Shown here one piece after another: positions 25,983-35,147 of a DNA stretch of 64,000 nt (the stretch's first letter is position 1; the number at the start of each line of letters is the position of its first letter). The notes under the pieces are model-generated. The model was not told the origin of the DNA. It saw only the letters and a program-made list of their open reading frames with translations, and did not search any database. This DNA comes from Comamonas serinivorans. Lineage in GTDB: Bacteria > Pseudomonadota > Gammaproteobacteria > Burkholderiales > Burkholderiaceae_C. The stretch covers positions 2,790,001-2,854,000 of the forward strand of contig NZ_CP021455.1 in the NCBI RefSeq assembly GCF_002158865.1, given 5' to 3'. The position numbers were made by a program, and so were the translations under genes.

Positions 25983-26978
25983 TCAGTGCACATCGTCCGA
26001 GGTCGGCGGCGTGAATGCCGAATCGGCAAACAGCGCCTCGGCGTCGATGGGGTCGAACACGTACTGCTGACCGCAGAAATCGCAGCCCACCTCGACATGG
26101 CCCCGTTCCTCGACGACGGAGCGAATCTCGTCCTGGCCCAGCGAGCGCAGCATGTTGACCACGCGCTCGCGGTTGCAGGTGCACGCAAAGCGCGGACCGG
26201 CATCGCCGCCCTGCACGCCCACCTGGGGCTCGAAGCGCAGCACCTGCTCTTCCCAGTACAGCCGCCGCAGGATGGTCTCGGCGTCCAGCGACAGCAACTC
26301 GTCGCGCGTGAGGCTGCGCGTGAGCATGGCGATGCGGCGGTAGTGCTCGTCGGGGTCGTGCTCGGGGTCCGGCAAAGCCTGGCCGGCCAGGTTTTTCTCG
26401 CCTTCCACGGGCAGGCGCTGGATGAGCAGACCCGCCGCCACCTGGCCGTCGGCCGCCAGCACCAGCGTGGTGTCCAGCTGCTCCGACTGCTGCATGTACT
26501 GGCTCAGCACGTCGGCCAGTGCCGGCAGGGGCTCGCCCTCGGCGTCGACCAGGCTCACCACGCCCTGGTAGGGGTGCTGGCCCGGCTGGCGCCCCAGCGG
26601 ATCGAGTGTGATGGCGCAGCGGCCTGCGGCCGAGCCAGCGCTGACCAGCTCGACGAAGCCGTCGTCGGCCCCCACCGGCCCCACCACCTTGGCGGTGGCG
26701 CGAAACGCGAGATCGGGCTGCACGTCGACCACGGCCAGCTGAACCCGGCCATGGCTTTGCACCTGCAGGATCACCGAGCCATTGAACTTGATGTTGCTTT
26801 GCAGCAGCACGGCGGCCGCGCTCATCTCGCCCAACAGGCGCTGCACGGGCACGGGGTACGGGCCCGTTTCGGTATTGGCGGCGCGGCGGCTCAGCAATTC
26901 CTGCCAGCCATCCGTCAAACGCACCAGCATGCCCCGCACGGGCAAGCCATCAAACACAAACTTATGCAATTCAGACAC
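25983..26978 (-). CDS. hslO: Redox-regulated chaperone Hsp33
   Basis: A 331-residue cytoplasmic holdase activated by oxidation. The C-terminal zinc site is present as CTCNRERV and CDFCGQQY (four cysteines), whose release of zinc unfolds and activates the chaperone. The N-terminal fold includes HPYQGVVSLVDAEG and QSEQLDTTLVLAADGQVAAG. The start is taken as the GTG at 26978 (SELHKFVF), the standard N-terminus; upstream codons in the open frame do not look coding. Confidence 0.95.
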   Translation of the reverse strand: MSELHKFVFDGLPVRGMLVRLTDGWQELLSRRAANTETGPYPVPVQRLLGEMSAAAVLLQSNIKFNGSVILQVQSHGRVQLAVVDVQPDLAFRATAKVVGPVGADDGFVELVSAGSAAGRCAITLDPLGRQPGQHPYQGVVSLVDAEGEPLPALADVLSQYMQQSEQLDTTLVLAADGQVAAGLLIQRLPVEGEKNLAGQALPDPEHDPDEHYRRIAMLTRSLTRDELLSLDAETILRRLYWEEQVLRFEPQVGVQGGDAGPRFACTCNRERVVNMLRSLGQDEIRSVVEERGHVEVGCDFCGQQYVFDPIDAEALFADSAFTPPTSDDVH

Positions 26979-27111
26979 GCGGGAGTCTCTCGTTAGCGGC
27001 GGCCTCACACCCGTGACGCCATCCTCAGGCAAACATGCCAAGCCCGTCCAGGTGAGGCCTGGGCGCGCGATTGCAAGGACCGCCGGGCTTGCGCTCCCGC
27101 ACGGATCCGTT

Positions 27112-27639
27112 TCACACGTCCACGCGGCGCAGGCCCTTGGCGAAACGCTTCGCATTGTCCATGTAATGCAGGGCGCTGCGGCGCAGGCCCTCGATTTCCT
27201 CGGGCGAGAGCTGACGCACGACCTTGGCCGGACTGCCCAGTATCATGCAGCCATCGGGAAACACCTTGCCCTCGGTCACCAGGGCGCGGGCGCCGACCAG
27301 GCAGTTCTTGCCGATGACCGCGCCATTGAGCACGACCGCGCCAATGCCGATCAGGCTTTCGTCCCCGATCGTGCAGCCGTGCAACATGACCTGGTGCCCC
27401 ACGGTGACGTGCTTGCCCACGGTGAGCGGCTTGCCCCGGTCGGCGTGCAGCACGCTGCCGTCCTGGATGTTGCTGCCCTCGCCCACGGCGATGGTGTCGG
27501 TGTCACCTCGCAGCACCGAGCCAAACCACACGCTGGCGTGCGCGTCCAGCCGCACATTGCCCATGACCTGTGCATCGTCGGCCACCCAGGCCGTGTCGGC
27601 CACCTCGGGCGTGAGTTCATCCAGTGCGTAAATCGCCAT
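27112..27639 (-). CDS. Gamma carbonic anhydrase-like protein (YrdA family)
   Basis: A 175-residue left-handed parallel beta-helix protein made of hexapeptide repeats, trimeric in the family. The metal-binding histidines are visible in GSVLHADRG, VTVGHQVMLHGC and the surrounding turns. It is like E. coli YrdA and PaaY. Family members may be carbonic anhydrases or thioesterases, and the cellular role of YrdA is unsettled. It lies 133 bases upstream of hslO on the same strand. Confidence 0.9.
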   Translation of the reverse strand: MAIYALDELTPEVADTAWVADDAQVMGNVRLDAHASVWFGSVLRGDTDTIAVGEGSNIQDGSVLHADRGKPLTVGKHVTVGHQVMLHGCTIGDESLIGIGAVVLNGAVIGKNCLVGARALVTEGKVFPDGCMILGSPAKVVRQLSPEEIEGLRRSALHYMDNAKRFAKGLRRVDV

Positions 27640-27731
27640 CGCGGGTTCCTCTCAAAAGCGGCAAGCTTACGCAAGCCCGGCGGGGCCCGCTGGCTCGGGC
27701 GTGACCGAGCGACCTTTCTAGAATCCCGGCC

Positions 27732-28637
27732 ATGGATTTGCGTCACGCCGCCCTGGCCGCCCTCGCCTGTGCCGACCCCTTTGAAAAAGCCCAGCTGGCC
27801 CAGTCGCTGCACACCCGCATGGCACAGGCTTGTGCCGACTCTGTGGCCGATGGTGGCCACGCCGAAAGCGAGATCGAGGCTGGCCTGCCGCTGAACCGGA
27901 AGGCCGACCTCTGGGCCCAGGCACAAGCCGGTGATGCCGCGCTGCAGGCGCTGGTGCAGCGCGCACCGGGCCGCCCCGCCCGCCCTGCACTGGTTCACCC
28001 AGGCAGAGTACCGCGCCGCTCACCGAATTCAGCCAACGGCAGAGCCGCCTTACTCCATGCCATTTGCCACATCGAATTCAACGCCATCAACCTGGCGCTG
28101 GATGCCGTGTGGCGCTTTGCCGGCATGCCGCTGGCCTTTTACCGCGACTGGCTGCGCGTGGCCGCCGAAGAGGCCAAGCACTTTCACCTGCTGCATGCGC
28201 ACCTGCAGACCACGGGCCACGCCTATGGCGATTTCGACGCCCACGACGGCTTGTGGCTGATGTGCGAGAAAACGGCGCACGACATCACCGCCCGCATGGC
28301 CCTGGTGCCGCGCACGCTGGAAGCGCGCGGCCTGGACGCCACACCGCTGATCCAGACGCGGCTGCGCGCCGTGGGCACGCCAGACGCGCTGGCGGCCTGC
28401 GACATCCTGGATGTCATCCTGCGCGACGAGGTCGGCCACGTGGCCATCGGCAACCACTGGTTTCGCTGGCTGTGCGCGCAACAGGGTCTGGAGCCGGTGG
28501 CGCACTACGGCACCCTCGTTCACCGCCATGCGGCACCGCGCCTCAAGCCGCCGTTCAACCTGGCCGCGCGCCAAGCGGCGGGCTTCACCCAGGCCGAACT
28601 CGACTTTCTGCTGGCGGACTTTGGGCCGCCACCGTGA
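27732..28637 (+). CDS. DUF455 ferritin-like protein
   Basis: A 301-residue all-helical protein of the DUF455 family, which has a ferritin-like fold with a probable dimetal site. The conserved carboxylate/His clusters are HIEFNAINLALDAVWRF, VAAEEAKHFHLLHAHL, CEKTAHDITARM and LRDEVGHVAIGNHWF. The segment PGRPARPALVHPGRVPRRS is also typical. It is read divergently from the gamma carbonic anhydrase-like gene. Enzymatic function is unknown; an oxidative or tRNA-modifying reaction by analogy with MiaE-like folds is only a guess. Confidence 0.88.
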   Translation: MDLRHAALAALACADPFEKAQLAQSLHTRMAQACADSVADGGHAESEIEAGLPLNRKADLWAQAQAGDAALQALVQRAPGRPARPALVHPGRVPRRSPNSANGRAALLHAICHIEFNAINLALDAVWRFAGMPLAFYRDWLRVAAEEAKHFHLLHAHLQTTGHAYGDFDAHDGLWLMCEKTAHDITARMALVPRTLEARGLDATPLIQTRLRAVGTPDALAACDILDVILRDEVGHVAIGNHWFRWLCAQQGLEPVAHYGTLVHRHAAPRLKPPFNLAARQAAGFTQAELDFLLADFGPPP

Positions 28638-28767
28638 CATATCTGCTTTAGACCGCTTTCGATCGCCCTGCATGCGTGTCCGACTGTAATTTCCTGCTCC
28701 TTTTGAAGTACCTTCCGCCCCCACCACCGATTACACCTCGGAGGTTTAGGCGTTGGAGTTCGGGAAC

Positions 28768-30150
28768 ATGCAGAAAACATGGTCAGTCTGGGGACTGGCA
28801 GGAATGGTCGTGGTGGCGGCAGGCGGCTTGCTGCTGGCGGGCCTGGCGCTGGAGGTCACGCTCGGCCTGCTCGCGGTGATCGTGGCCTTGCAGGTGCTCT
28901 ACACCACACGGCATTACGTCTTCACGCTCAACCGCCTGTTCCACACCCAGCCCTCGCTCTACGCCGCCATCGATTCGGGCGATTGGCCGCACGTGACGGT
29001 GTTCATCGCCGCCCACAACGAAGAAGCGGTGCTGTCGGGCTGCATCGAGGCCTTGCTCAAAGCCGACTACCCGGCCGACCGCCTGTGCATCATGCCCGTC
29101 AACGACCGGTCGACCGATGGCACGCGCGCCATCATCGACCGCTACGTGGCCCGCCACCCAGGCCGCCTGACCCCGTTCCACCGCGAAAATGGCCCGCCCG
29201 GCAAAGCCGCCGCCCTGGCCGATGCCACCGACCTCGTCGTGGTCCGAGGCGACTCCAGCCTCATCGTCGTCTTTGATGCCGATTACCTGCCCGAGCCGCA
29301 ACTCCTCAAGCAGTTGGTTGCGCCCTTCTTCGACCCCGAAGTGGGCGCCGTCATGGGGCGCGTCGTGCCCCAGAACGCCGGCACCAACCTGCTGACCCGG
29401 CTGCTGGACCTGGAGCGCTCGGGGGGCTATCAGGTCGACCAGCAAGCCCGCTACAACCTGGGCGCCGTGGCGCAATATGGCGGCACCGTGGGCGGCGTGC
29501 GCCTGGCCGCACTGGCCGATGCCGGTGGCTGGCGCCCCGACGTGCTGGCCGAGGACACGGACCTCACCTTCCGCCTGCTGATCAAGGGCTGGCAGACCGC
29601 CTACCTGGGCTATGCCGAGTGCCACGAGGAAGTGCCCGAAAACTGGTCGGTGCGCTTCAAGCAGATCAGCCGCTGGGCCAAGGGCCACAACCAGGTGCTG
29701 GCCAAGCAGCTGTGGCCGATGCTGAGCCAGGGCGGTCTGCACTGGACCAGCCGGGTCGACGGTGTGGCCCTGCTCGGTGTGTTCCTCATGTCGCCCCTGC
29801 TGGCCCTGGGCTGGCTGGCCACCTCGGCCCTGGTGCTGTTCGGCAGCGATCTGGGCATCAACGCCAACCTGGCCATCTGGCTGTTCATCGGTGCCGCCAG
29901 CTTTGCCTGCCTGGGCAACTTCGCGGCGTTCTTCGAGGTCGCGGCGGCCGTGCACCTGGACGGCAGTCGGCAGCGGCTGCGCCTCATGCCCTTCCTGCTG
30001 GTCGGCTTCCTGGTCAGCGTCGTGGCCGTCACCAAAGCCACGCTGGACGGCTTCGTGCTCGATCGCCTCTTGCGCAGAACCTTCACCTGGGACAAGACGG
30101 TGCGCTACCGCCAGGCCCTGCCGCCCGTTGAGGGCCCCTTGGCACCATGA
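28768..30150 (+). CDS. Membrane glycosyltransferase family 2 (polysaccharide synthase)
   Basis: A 460-residue processive-type GT2 enzyme. Hydrophobic N-terminal segments (about 12-45) precede the GT-A core, VTVFIAAHNEEAVLSGCIEA. The nucleotide-sugar site is VVFDADYLPE (D,D at about 169-171), the acceptor/catalytic region EDTDLTFRLL, and the QxxRW-type motif is QISRWAKGHNQ at about residue 299. Several TM segments follow (about 330-440). This is the layout of PgaC/BcsA/NfrB-like synthases that make and extrude a polymer across the inner membrane. ATG at 28768 is preferred to a TTG at 28753. First gene of a seven-gene operon with a UDP-GlcNAc epimerase, suggesting that UDP-ManNAc or UDP-GlcNAc is the donor. 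Confidence 0.9.
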   Translation: MQKTWSVWGLAGMVVVAAGGLLLAGLALEVTLGLLAVIVALQVLYTTRHYVFTLNRLFHTQPSLYAAIDSGDWPHVTVFIAAHNEEAVLSGCIEALLKADYPADRLCIMPVNDRSTDGTRAIIDRYVARHPGRLTPFHRENGPPGKAAALADATDLVVVRGDSSLIVVFDADYLPEPQLLKQLVAPFFDPEVGAVMGRVVPQNAGTNLLTRLLDLERSGGYQVDQQARYNLGAVAQYGGTVGGVRLAALADAGGWRPDVLAEDTDLTFRLLIKGWQTAYLGYAECHEEVPENWSVRFKQISRWAKGHNQVLAKQLWPMLSQGGLHWTSRVDGVALLGVFLMSPLLALGWLATSALVLFGSDLGINANLAIWLFIGAASFACLGNFAAFFEVAAAVHLDGSRQRLRLMPFLLVGFLVSVVAVTKATLDGFVLDRLLRRTFTWDKTVRYRQALPPVEGPLAP

Positions 30151-31043
30151 TGGACCTGACCCCGCTGGCCTGGCTCGCTGCAACGCTGCTGACCTTCGCC
30201 GTGCCGCTGTGGCCGGCCTGGCGTGAGCTGCGCGAGCGGCACGATGCCGCGCCCCTGGCGGTGGAGGGCCTGGCCGACTGGCCACTGGAGGCCCACCTGG
30301 GCCAGGCCAACCGCTGGCCGCTGCTGACGGCCATGCCGGCCGAAGCGGACAGCACCGATGGCCTGGCGACCTTGAGCACCGAGGCGCCGACCCTGGTGGG
30401 CCGGCTCAAGGGTGCGACGCGGCTGATCGCCCCGCTGCACGTGCGCGCCCTGGCCTGTGACCAGGCCGTGACGCTGGAGGGCGGTGCCCAGGTCAGTGCC
30501 GTGCTCGTGGCCCGGTCCCTCACTTGCCTGGGTCAGGTCCTGCTGCCCCATGTCGTCGAAGTCACCGACACCGCCACCCTGTCGCCGGGCTGCCGCTTCT
30601 TCCGACTGAAGGCCCGCCACATCGGTCCCATGGCCCCCGCCGTGCAGGCGCAGCGGATCACGGGCCAAACCCGGCTGCAATCGTTCGGCCCACTGCGCCT
30701 GTCCGCGGGGCACGTCCTGGCCCGCGACTGCGTGGTGCATGGCGACGTGGTGCTCGAAGCCGGCGCGCAGCTCATCGGCAGCCTCAAGGCCCATGGGCGC
30801 GTGCTGCTCGAAAACGGCGCCCAGGTGCATGGCCACCTCTTCGCCGTGGACGCCATTCAGCTGGGCGAAGGCGCGTTCGTGGCCGGTCACGTGGTCAGCC
30901 AGTCCTACCTGCGGGTGGGCGCACACAGCCAACTCGGGACCGACACCAGCCCTGTCACCTGCACCGCGCCGCAGATTCGCCTCAGTGCACTGGCGCGTGT
31001 GCACGGCAGCCTGAACGCCACCGGCATGGGGATCGTGCGATGA
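30147..31043 (+). CDS. Membrane-anchored bactofilin-like beta-helix protein
   Basis: A 298-residue protein with an N-terminal TM helix (LAWLAATLLTFAVPLW) and, from about residue 100, a right-handed beta-helix of short repeats, such as VVHGDVVLEAGAQLIGSL, HGRVLLENGAQVHGHLF and QLGEGAFVAGHVVS. This pattern is that of bactofilins/polymer-forming cytoskeletal proteins, here tethered to the membrane and with a long N-terminal region. Embedded in the polysaccharide operon with ATGA overlaps at both ends, it may scaffold the synthase or localise export. A capping/hexapeptide transferase is an alternative but no catalytic His is evident. Confidence 0.72.
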   Translation: MMDLTPLAWLAATLLTFAVPLWPAWRELRERHDAAPLAVEGLADWPLEAHLGQANRWPLLTAMPAEADSTDGLATLSTEAPTLVGRLKGATRLIAPLHVRALACDQAVTLEGGAQVSAVLVARSLTCLGQVLLPHVVEVTDTATLSPGCRFFRLKARHIGPMAPAVQAQRITGQTRLQSFGPLRLSAGHVLARDCVVHGDVVLEAGAQLIGSLKAHGRVLLENGAQVHGHLFAVDAIQLGEGAFVAGHVVSQSYLRVGAHSQLGTDTSPVTCTAPQIRLSALARVHGSLNATGMGIVR

Positions 31044-32050
31044 CCCGTTGGACGCACCGACTCTGGAGCCTGGGGCTGGGCCTGCTGCTGAGCGGCAGCA
31101 ACGCCTTGGCTCAATCTGCCGCCTCGCCAACCGGCACCGAGCCGGCGGGCCCGGCCGCCTTCCGCACGGCCGATGGCGCCTACCAGACCCTCAGAACACC
31201 TGAGTCTGCCGAAGGCGCCTCGGTGGACCCCTACTTCGTGAACAAGGCGTTCATCGTCCGCCTGGAAGCGGGGCTGGACGAACGCCAGCCCCTTCGTGAC
31301 TGGCTGAACTGGCTGTTGCCCCGGCAACGCGCCGACGGCGGGTTCGACCGCTACTGCCGCCGTGACCCGGGCTGGACCGCCTGCCAGAAGGCCGATGCCG
31401 ACGACAGCATGGCCGCCACCACGCTGCACCTGATCACCCTGGCCCGGCAACGCGGCTGGCTGGACGAGTCGCTGACCCCGCGGGCCAATGCCGCCAGCGC
31501 GCGTGCCCGGCAGTTGCTGGCCACCCTGCTGGACCGCCGGACCGGCCTGTACCGCGTGTTTGCCGGGCAGGACCTGTTCCTGCTCATGGACAATGCCGAG
31601 GTCTACGACGCGCTGGTCGTCAGCGGCCAGCGGACCGCCGCGTCGGCCCTGGCCACCGCCATGCGCCGCCATTTCCACACCGGGCACGACTGGGCCCCGT
31701 CGCTGACGCCCTACGACCGCCGGTCGTTCTACCCGCACGACCTGGCGCCGGCCTACCTGTGGACCAACGGCCTGATTCCTCCGGCCGACGCCGGGGTCGA
31801 GATGGCCGCCTGGGTCGCCCAGCACAGCTCAGGTTGGCTGAGCCGCCAGTCCGATGCCTACCCCTGGGGCTTGGTCGCCTGGCAGATTCGCCGCGCCGCG
31901 CCGGCCATGGCCGCATGCTGGCGCGCCGCCATCCGGCAGAACCCGCCAAGCGCCACCCACTGGACGCTGCTGGACGCCAGCGTCGACCAGGCCTTGGCGC
32001 ACATCGGCGTGGGCCAGACCTGTGCGCTGTTGCCCCGGAGCACGCGATGA
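31040..32050 (+). CDS. Exported alpha/alpha-barrel protein (glycosidase-like)
   Basis: A 336-residue protein with a signal peptide ending SNALAQ. The mature part is helical, with PRQRADGGFDRYCRRD, QKADADDSMAATTLHLITLA and RTGLYRVFAGQDLFLLMDNA, the kind of repeated helix pairs and acidic clusters found in (alpha/alpha)6-barrel glycosidases and lyases. In the polysaccharide operon a periplasmic hydrolase or lyase that trims the polymer would fit (compare the hydrolase half of PgaB or AlgL in other systems). I cannot assign a glycoside hydrolase family. It overlaps both neighbours in ATGA. Confidence 0.68.
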   Translation: MTRWTHRLWSLGLGLLLSGSNALAQSAASPTGTEPAGPAAFRTADGAYQTLRTPESAEGASVDPYFVNKAFIVRLEAGLDERQPLRDWLNWLLPRQRADGGFDRYCRRDPGWTACQKADADDSMAATTLHLITLARQRGWLDESLTPRANAASARARQLLATLLDRRTGLYRVFAGQDLFLLMDNAEVYDALVVSGQRTAASALATAMRRHFHTGHDWAPSLTPYDRRSFYPHDLAPAYLWTNGLIPPADAGVEMAAWVAQHSSGWLSRQSDAYPWGLVAWQIRRAAPAMAACWRAAIRQNPPSATHWTLLDASVDQALAHIGVGQTCALLPRSTR

Positions 32051-33993
32051 TCACCCGCTGGCGTCTCGTCCTGCTGGCCGTGCTGGCCGGGCTGGTCTCC
32101 ACCTTGCTGGCCTGGCGCCAGGCCGAGGAGTCGCGATCCACCGTGGACACCGGGCGCCTGGTGCTGTTGCTGCCCTCCGGCGAAGACAGCGCGGCCCCCT
32201 GGGTCCAGGTCTGGCGCGATGCCGCCAGCGAACAAGGCCTGCTGCTCACGCCCCTGCCGATCAACCTCTGGGCGCGGCAGGTCAGCTATGGCCGCCATCC
32301 CGGCGCCGGCGTCATCCTGCCCGACACCTACCACCGTCGCATGGGCGAAACAGCGGCCGCGGCGCTGGTGCAGTACGTGAAGCGCGGCGGCCACCTCATG
32401 CTGGTGCAGGATGGCGGCCTGCGGGACGAACAAGGCCTGTACCTGCAAGGCCCTGCGCGCCTGAGCCAGCTGGCTGGCGTGGAATACGGCAACTACAGTG
32501 CGCTGGGCGCGCGCATGGGCGATTTTCTGGAGGTGCGCGGCACGCCCCAGGTCCTGGAATCCCTGCTGATTCCCCCCGGCCGTTACCAGCCCGTGGCCGC
32601 CCGCCACCTCGCCGCTGCATCGGACGCCGAGAGGGATGCTGACGACAGCGAAGCCACCCAGCCGGCGCCGAGCGGGTCCGATGTCAGCCCCATCGCCATG
32701 CCCACGGCAGCGCAGTGGTCCCAGGCCAAGCTGGCCCAGGTGTCGGGCTACGCCGCCACGGCGGCGCGCTTTCCCATCCTGCGCACCGGCCCTGCGCGAG
32801 GCACCCCCTTGCTGACCACGCCCGAGGGGGACGTGGTGGCCCAGCAGTTCTCATCGGGCGCAGGCACCACCTTGTTCGTCAACCTGCCACTCACGCACCT
32901 GAGCCAGCAGACCGACGGGCTGTTCCTGCACGGCTTTTTGAAGTACTTCGGGCGCGACCTGCTGGGCCTGCCCTCGCTGGCGCCCACGCCACGCAACCAG
33001 GGCATCTTCATCGTCAACTGGCACAACGACGACCGGGCCGCCATCGGCTACCTGAGCACGCTGCAGGCGGCCGGCCTGTTCGACCATGGCCACCAGTCCA
33101 TGCACTTCACGGCCGGCCCCGACGTCGAGCGCGTCGGCGACGGGCTGGGTATGGACCTGCCCCACAACCCCGAGGCCCAGGCCATGGTGCGCCAACTGGC
33201 TGCGCAGGGGCATGCCATCGGCAACCACGGCGGCTGGCGCCACAACGATTTCGGCAAGCATGCCGACACCGAAACGCAGGCGGCGTATGAGCCGCTTCTC
33301 GATCAAAACAACAAAGCCATCACCGCCATACTGGGCCATCAACCGATTGAGTATTCCGCCCCTCAGGGCAACAACCCGATCTGGGTCTACGACTGGCTGC
33401 AACAGCACGGCAACCTCGCCTACTACACCACCAGCAACATCGGCATGGCCCCCACCCGCCTGTGGATGGGCAACCGCCGCATGGGCGGGGGTTGGGCATT
33501 CCCCGTCATGACCAACGGCACCATTGCGTCGCCCGAGGAAGCCTACTTCCAGCGCATGCCGACTGCCGACTTCTCGGCCTGGCTGCAGGAAACGGCCCGG
33601 TTCGTCGAAACCGAACGGCTCATGCGGCTGAGCTACTTCCACCCCATCGGGGTCGTGCTGTACTACCTCCAGCCCGTCAAGGACTACATCGACCGCATCC
33701 AGACCTGCGCCGATGCAGGCCACTGCCGCTTCATGTCCATGACCGAGGCCGCCCGTTTCATGACGCGGCGCGAGCAGGTCAGCTGGCAGCTGGCCACGCA
33801 CGGCAAGCAGGTGACGCTCGAGGCGCACCACCCCGACAGCCTGCGCGACCTCGTCTGGCAGATCCCCCGCAACCGCTACACCGCCGTCACGCTGAACGCT
33901 GGCGATGCCACGGTCGTGCCAGATGCTCAGCACTTCACGGTGACGGTGCGCGACGGCCGCGACCTGAGCCTCACCTTGACCCCGACACCATGA
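32047..33993 (+). CDS. Two-domain periplasmic polysaccharide deacetylase-like protein (CE4-like)
   Basis: A 648-residue protein with an N-terminal TM anchor (LVLLAVLAGLVSTLLAW). Residues ~40-300 form an alpha/beta domain resembling GATase-like folds (GRLVLLLPSG, KRGGHLMLVQDGGLRD), and from about residue 320 there is a NodB-like domain. Putative metal ligands are the Asp pair in NWHNDDRAAIGYL (about 328-329) and two His in IGNHGGWRHNDFG (about 394 and 399); SAPQGNNPIW corresponds to the RxPxG region with Arg replaced. A beta domain ends the protein. It probably deacetylates the polymer in the periplasm, as PgaB does for PNAG. The altered motifs make activity uncertain. Confidence 0.75.
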   Translation: MITRWRLVLLAVLAGLVSTLLAWRQAEESRSTVDTGRLVLLLPSGEDSAAPWVQVWRDAASEQGLLLTPLPINLWARQVSYGRHPGAGVILPDTYHRRMGETAAAALVQYVKRGGHLMLVQDGGLRDEQGLYLQGPARLSQLAGVEYGNYSALGARMGDFLEVRGTPQVLESLLIPPGRYQPVAARHLAAASDAERDADDSEATQPAPSGSDVSPIAMPTAAQWSQAKLAQVSGYAATAARFPILRTGPARGTPLLTTPEGDVVAQQFSSGAGTTLFVNLPLTHLSQQTDGLFLHGFLKYFGRDLLGLPSLAPTPRNQGIFIVNWHNDDRAAIGYLSTLQAAGLFDHGHQSMHFTAGPDVERVGDGLGMDLPHNPEAQAMVRQLAAQGHAIGNHGGWRHNDFGKHADTETQAAYEPLLDQNNKAITAILGHQPIEYSAPQGNNPIWVYDWLQQHGNLAYYTTSNIGMAPTRLWMGNRRMGGGWAFPVMTNGTIASPEEAYFQRMPTADFSAWLQETARFVETERLMRLSYFHPIGVVLYYLQPVKDYIDRIQTCADAGHCRFMSMTEAARFMTRREQVSWQLATHGKQVTLEAHHPDSLRDLVWQIPRNRYTAVTLNAGDATVVPDAQHFTVTVRDGRDLSLTLTPTP

Positions 33994-35147
33994 CCCACAT
34001 GCCTCCCCCTTTGTCGCCCGCCGTTGCGGTCGTGACCGGCACGCGCCCCGAGATCATCAAGATGGCCCCCGTGGTGCACGGCCTGCAGGCCGCCGGCATC
34101 CGTGTCGAACTCATCCACACCGGCCAGCACGAAGAAATGGCCTGGCCGATCTACGACTTCTTCGGGCTCACGCCCCAGCACGTGATCCAGCTGGAGCGCA
34201 ACGAGCTGGGCCTGCCCGGCCTGGCCGCGCAGCTGCAGACGCGCCTGGCGCAGACCCTGCATTGCCTGCGCCCCGCCGCGACGCTGGTGCACGGCGACAC
34301 CAGCAGCGCGGCCATGGCGGCCCTGGCGGCCGCGTTCAGCCAGATTCCGGTGGGACACGTCGAGGCCGGCCTGCGTTCGCACCGCATCGACGAGCCCTTT
34401 CCCGAGGAGATCAACCGCAGCCTGATCGGCCGGGTCGCGCGCTGGCACTTTGCCCCCACCGACCGGGCGCGCGACAACCTGCTGCGCGAGCACGTGCCGG
34501 GCGAAATCGCCGTGGTGGGCAACACCGTGGTCGATGCCGTGCACTACGCCGCCGCCCAGGTGCGCGGGCGGGCGCAGCAGGGCCCGGCCATGGCCTGGTG
34601 GCAGCGGTCCGGCCTGACGCAGCTGGTGGTGGTCACCGCCCACCGGCGCGAGAACTGGGGCGCCCCGCTGCAAGACATCCTGGCCGCCGTGCAGGCATTG
34701 CTGCAACGCCAGCCCCTGCTGGGCGTGGTCTGGCCCGTGCACCTCAACCCCGTCGTGCGCGATGCCGTGCAGGCAGCGCACCGCCAGGCGCCGCCCGATG
34801 TGCAGCGGCGCTGGCACCTGTGCCAGCCCATGGACTACCCCGAAATGGTCGAGCTCATGGACGCCAGCACGCTGCTGCTGACCGACTCGGGCGGCATCCA
34901 GGAAGAAGGCCTGTCCTTGGGCAAACCCATCCTGGTGATGCGCGAGGTCACCGAACGCCCCGAGGTCATCGACTGTGGCATGGGCCAGCTGGTGGGCACC
35001 GACCCCGCCCGCATCGCCCAGGCCTGCGACGCCCTGCTGAACACCCCCCGCTCGCTGGCCACCCCGCCCTCCAACCCGTTTGGCGATGGCACCACCGGCC
35101 AGCAGATCGCCCGCCTGATGCACCACGCCCTGTTTGCCACCGCATGA
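33990..35147 (+). CDS. wecB: UDP-N-acetylglucosamine 2-epimerase (non-hydrolysing)
   Basis: A 385-residue cytoplasmic enzyme interconverting UDP-GlcNAc and UDP-ManNAc. Family motifs: VVTGTRPEIIKMAPVVHGL, HTGQHEEM, VHGDTSSAAM, GHVEAGLRSHRIDEPFPEEI, VVVTAHRRENWG and LLTDSGGIQEEGLSLGKP. Inside this operon it probably supplies UDP-ManNAc to the GT2 synthase, as WecB does for the NfrAB-dependent polysaccharide of E. coli. No UDP-ManNAc dehydrogenase gene is adjacent, so the sugar is likely used as ManNAc. Confidence 0.94.
   Translation: MTHMPPPLSPAVAVVTGTRPEIIKMAPVVHGLQAAGIRVELIHTGQHEEMAWPIYDFFGLTPQHVIQLERNELGLPGLAAQLQTRLAQTLHCLRPAATLVHGDTSSAAMAALAAAFSQIPVGHVEAGLRSHRIDEPFPEEINRSLIGRVARWHFAPTDRARDNLLREHVPGEIAVVGNTVVDAVHYAAAQVRGRAQQGPAMAWWQRSGLTQLVVVTAHRRENWGAPLQDILAAVQALLQRQPLLGVVWPVHLNPVVRDAVQAAHRQAPPDVQRRWHLCQPMDYPEMVELMDASTLLLTDSGGIQEEGLSLGKPILVMREVTERPEVIDCGMGQLVGTDPARIAQACDALLNTPRSLATPPSNPFGDGTTGQQIARLMHHALFATA

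Noticed and set aside
27239..27262. CAGTATCATGCAGCC inside the gamma carbonic anhydrase gene as a possible element copy
   Set aside because: It lies in coding sequence, has no right arm and no inner stem.
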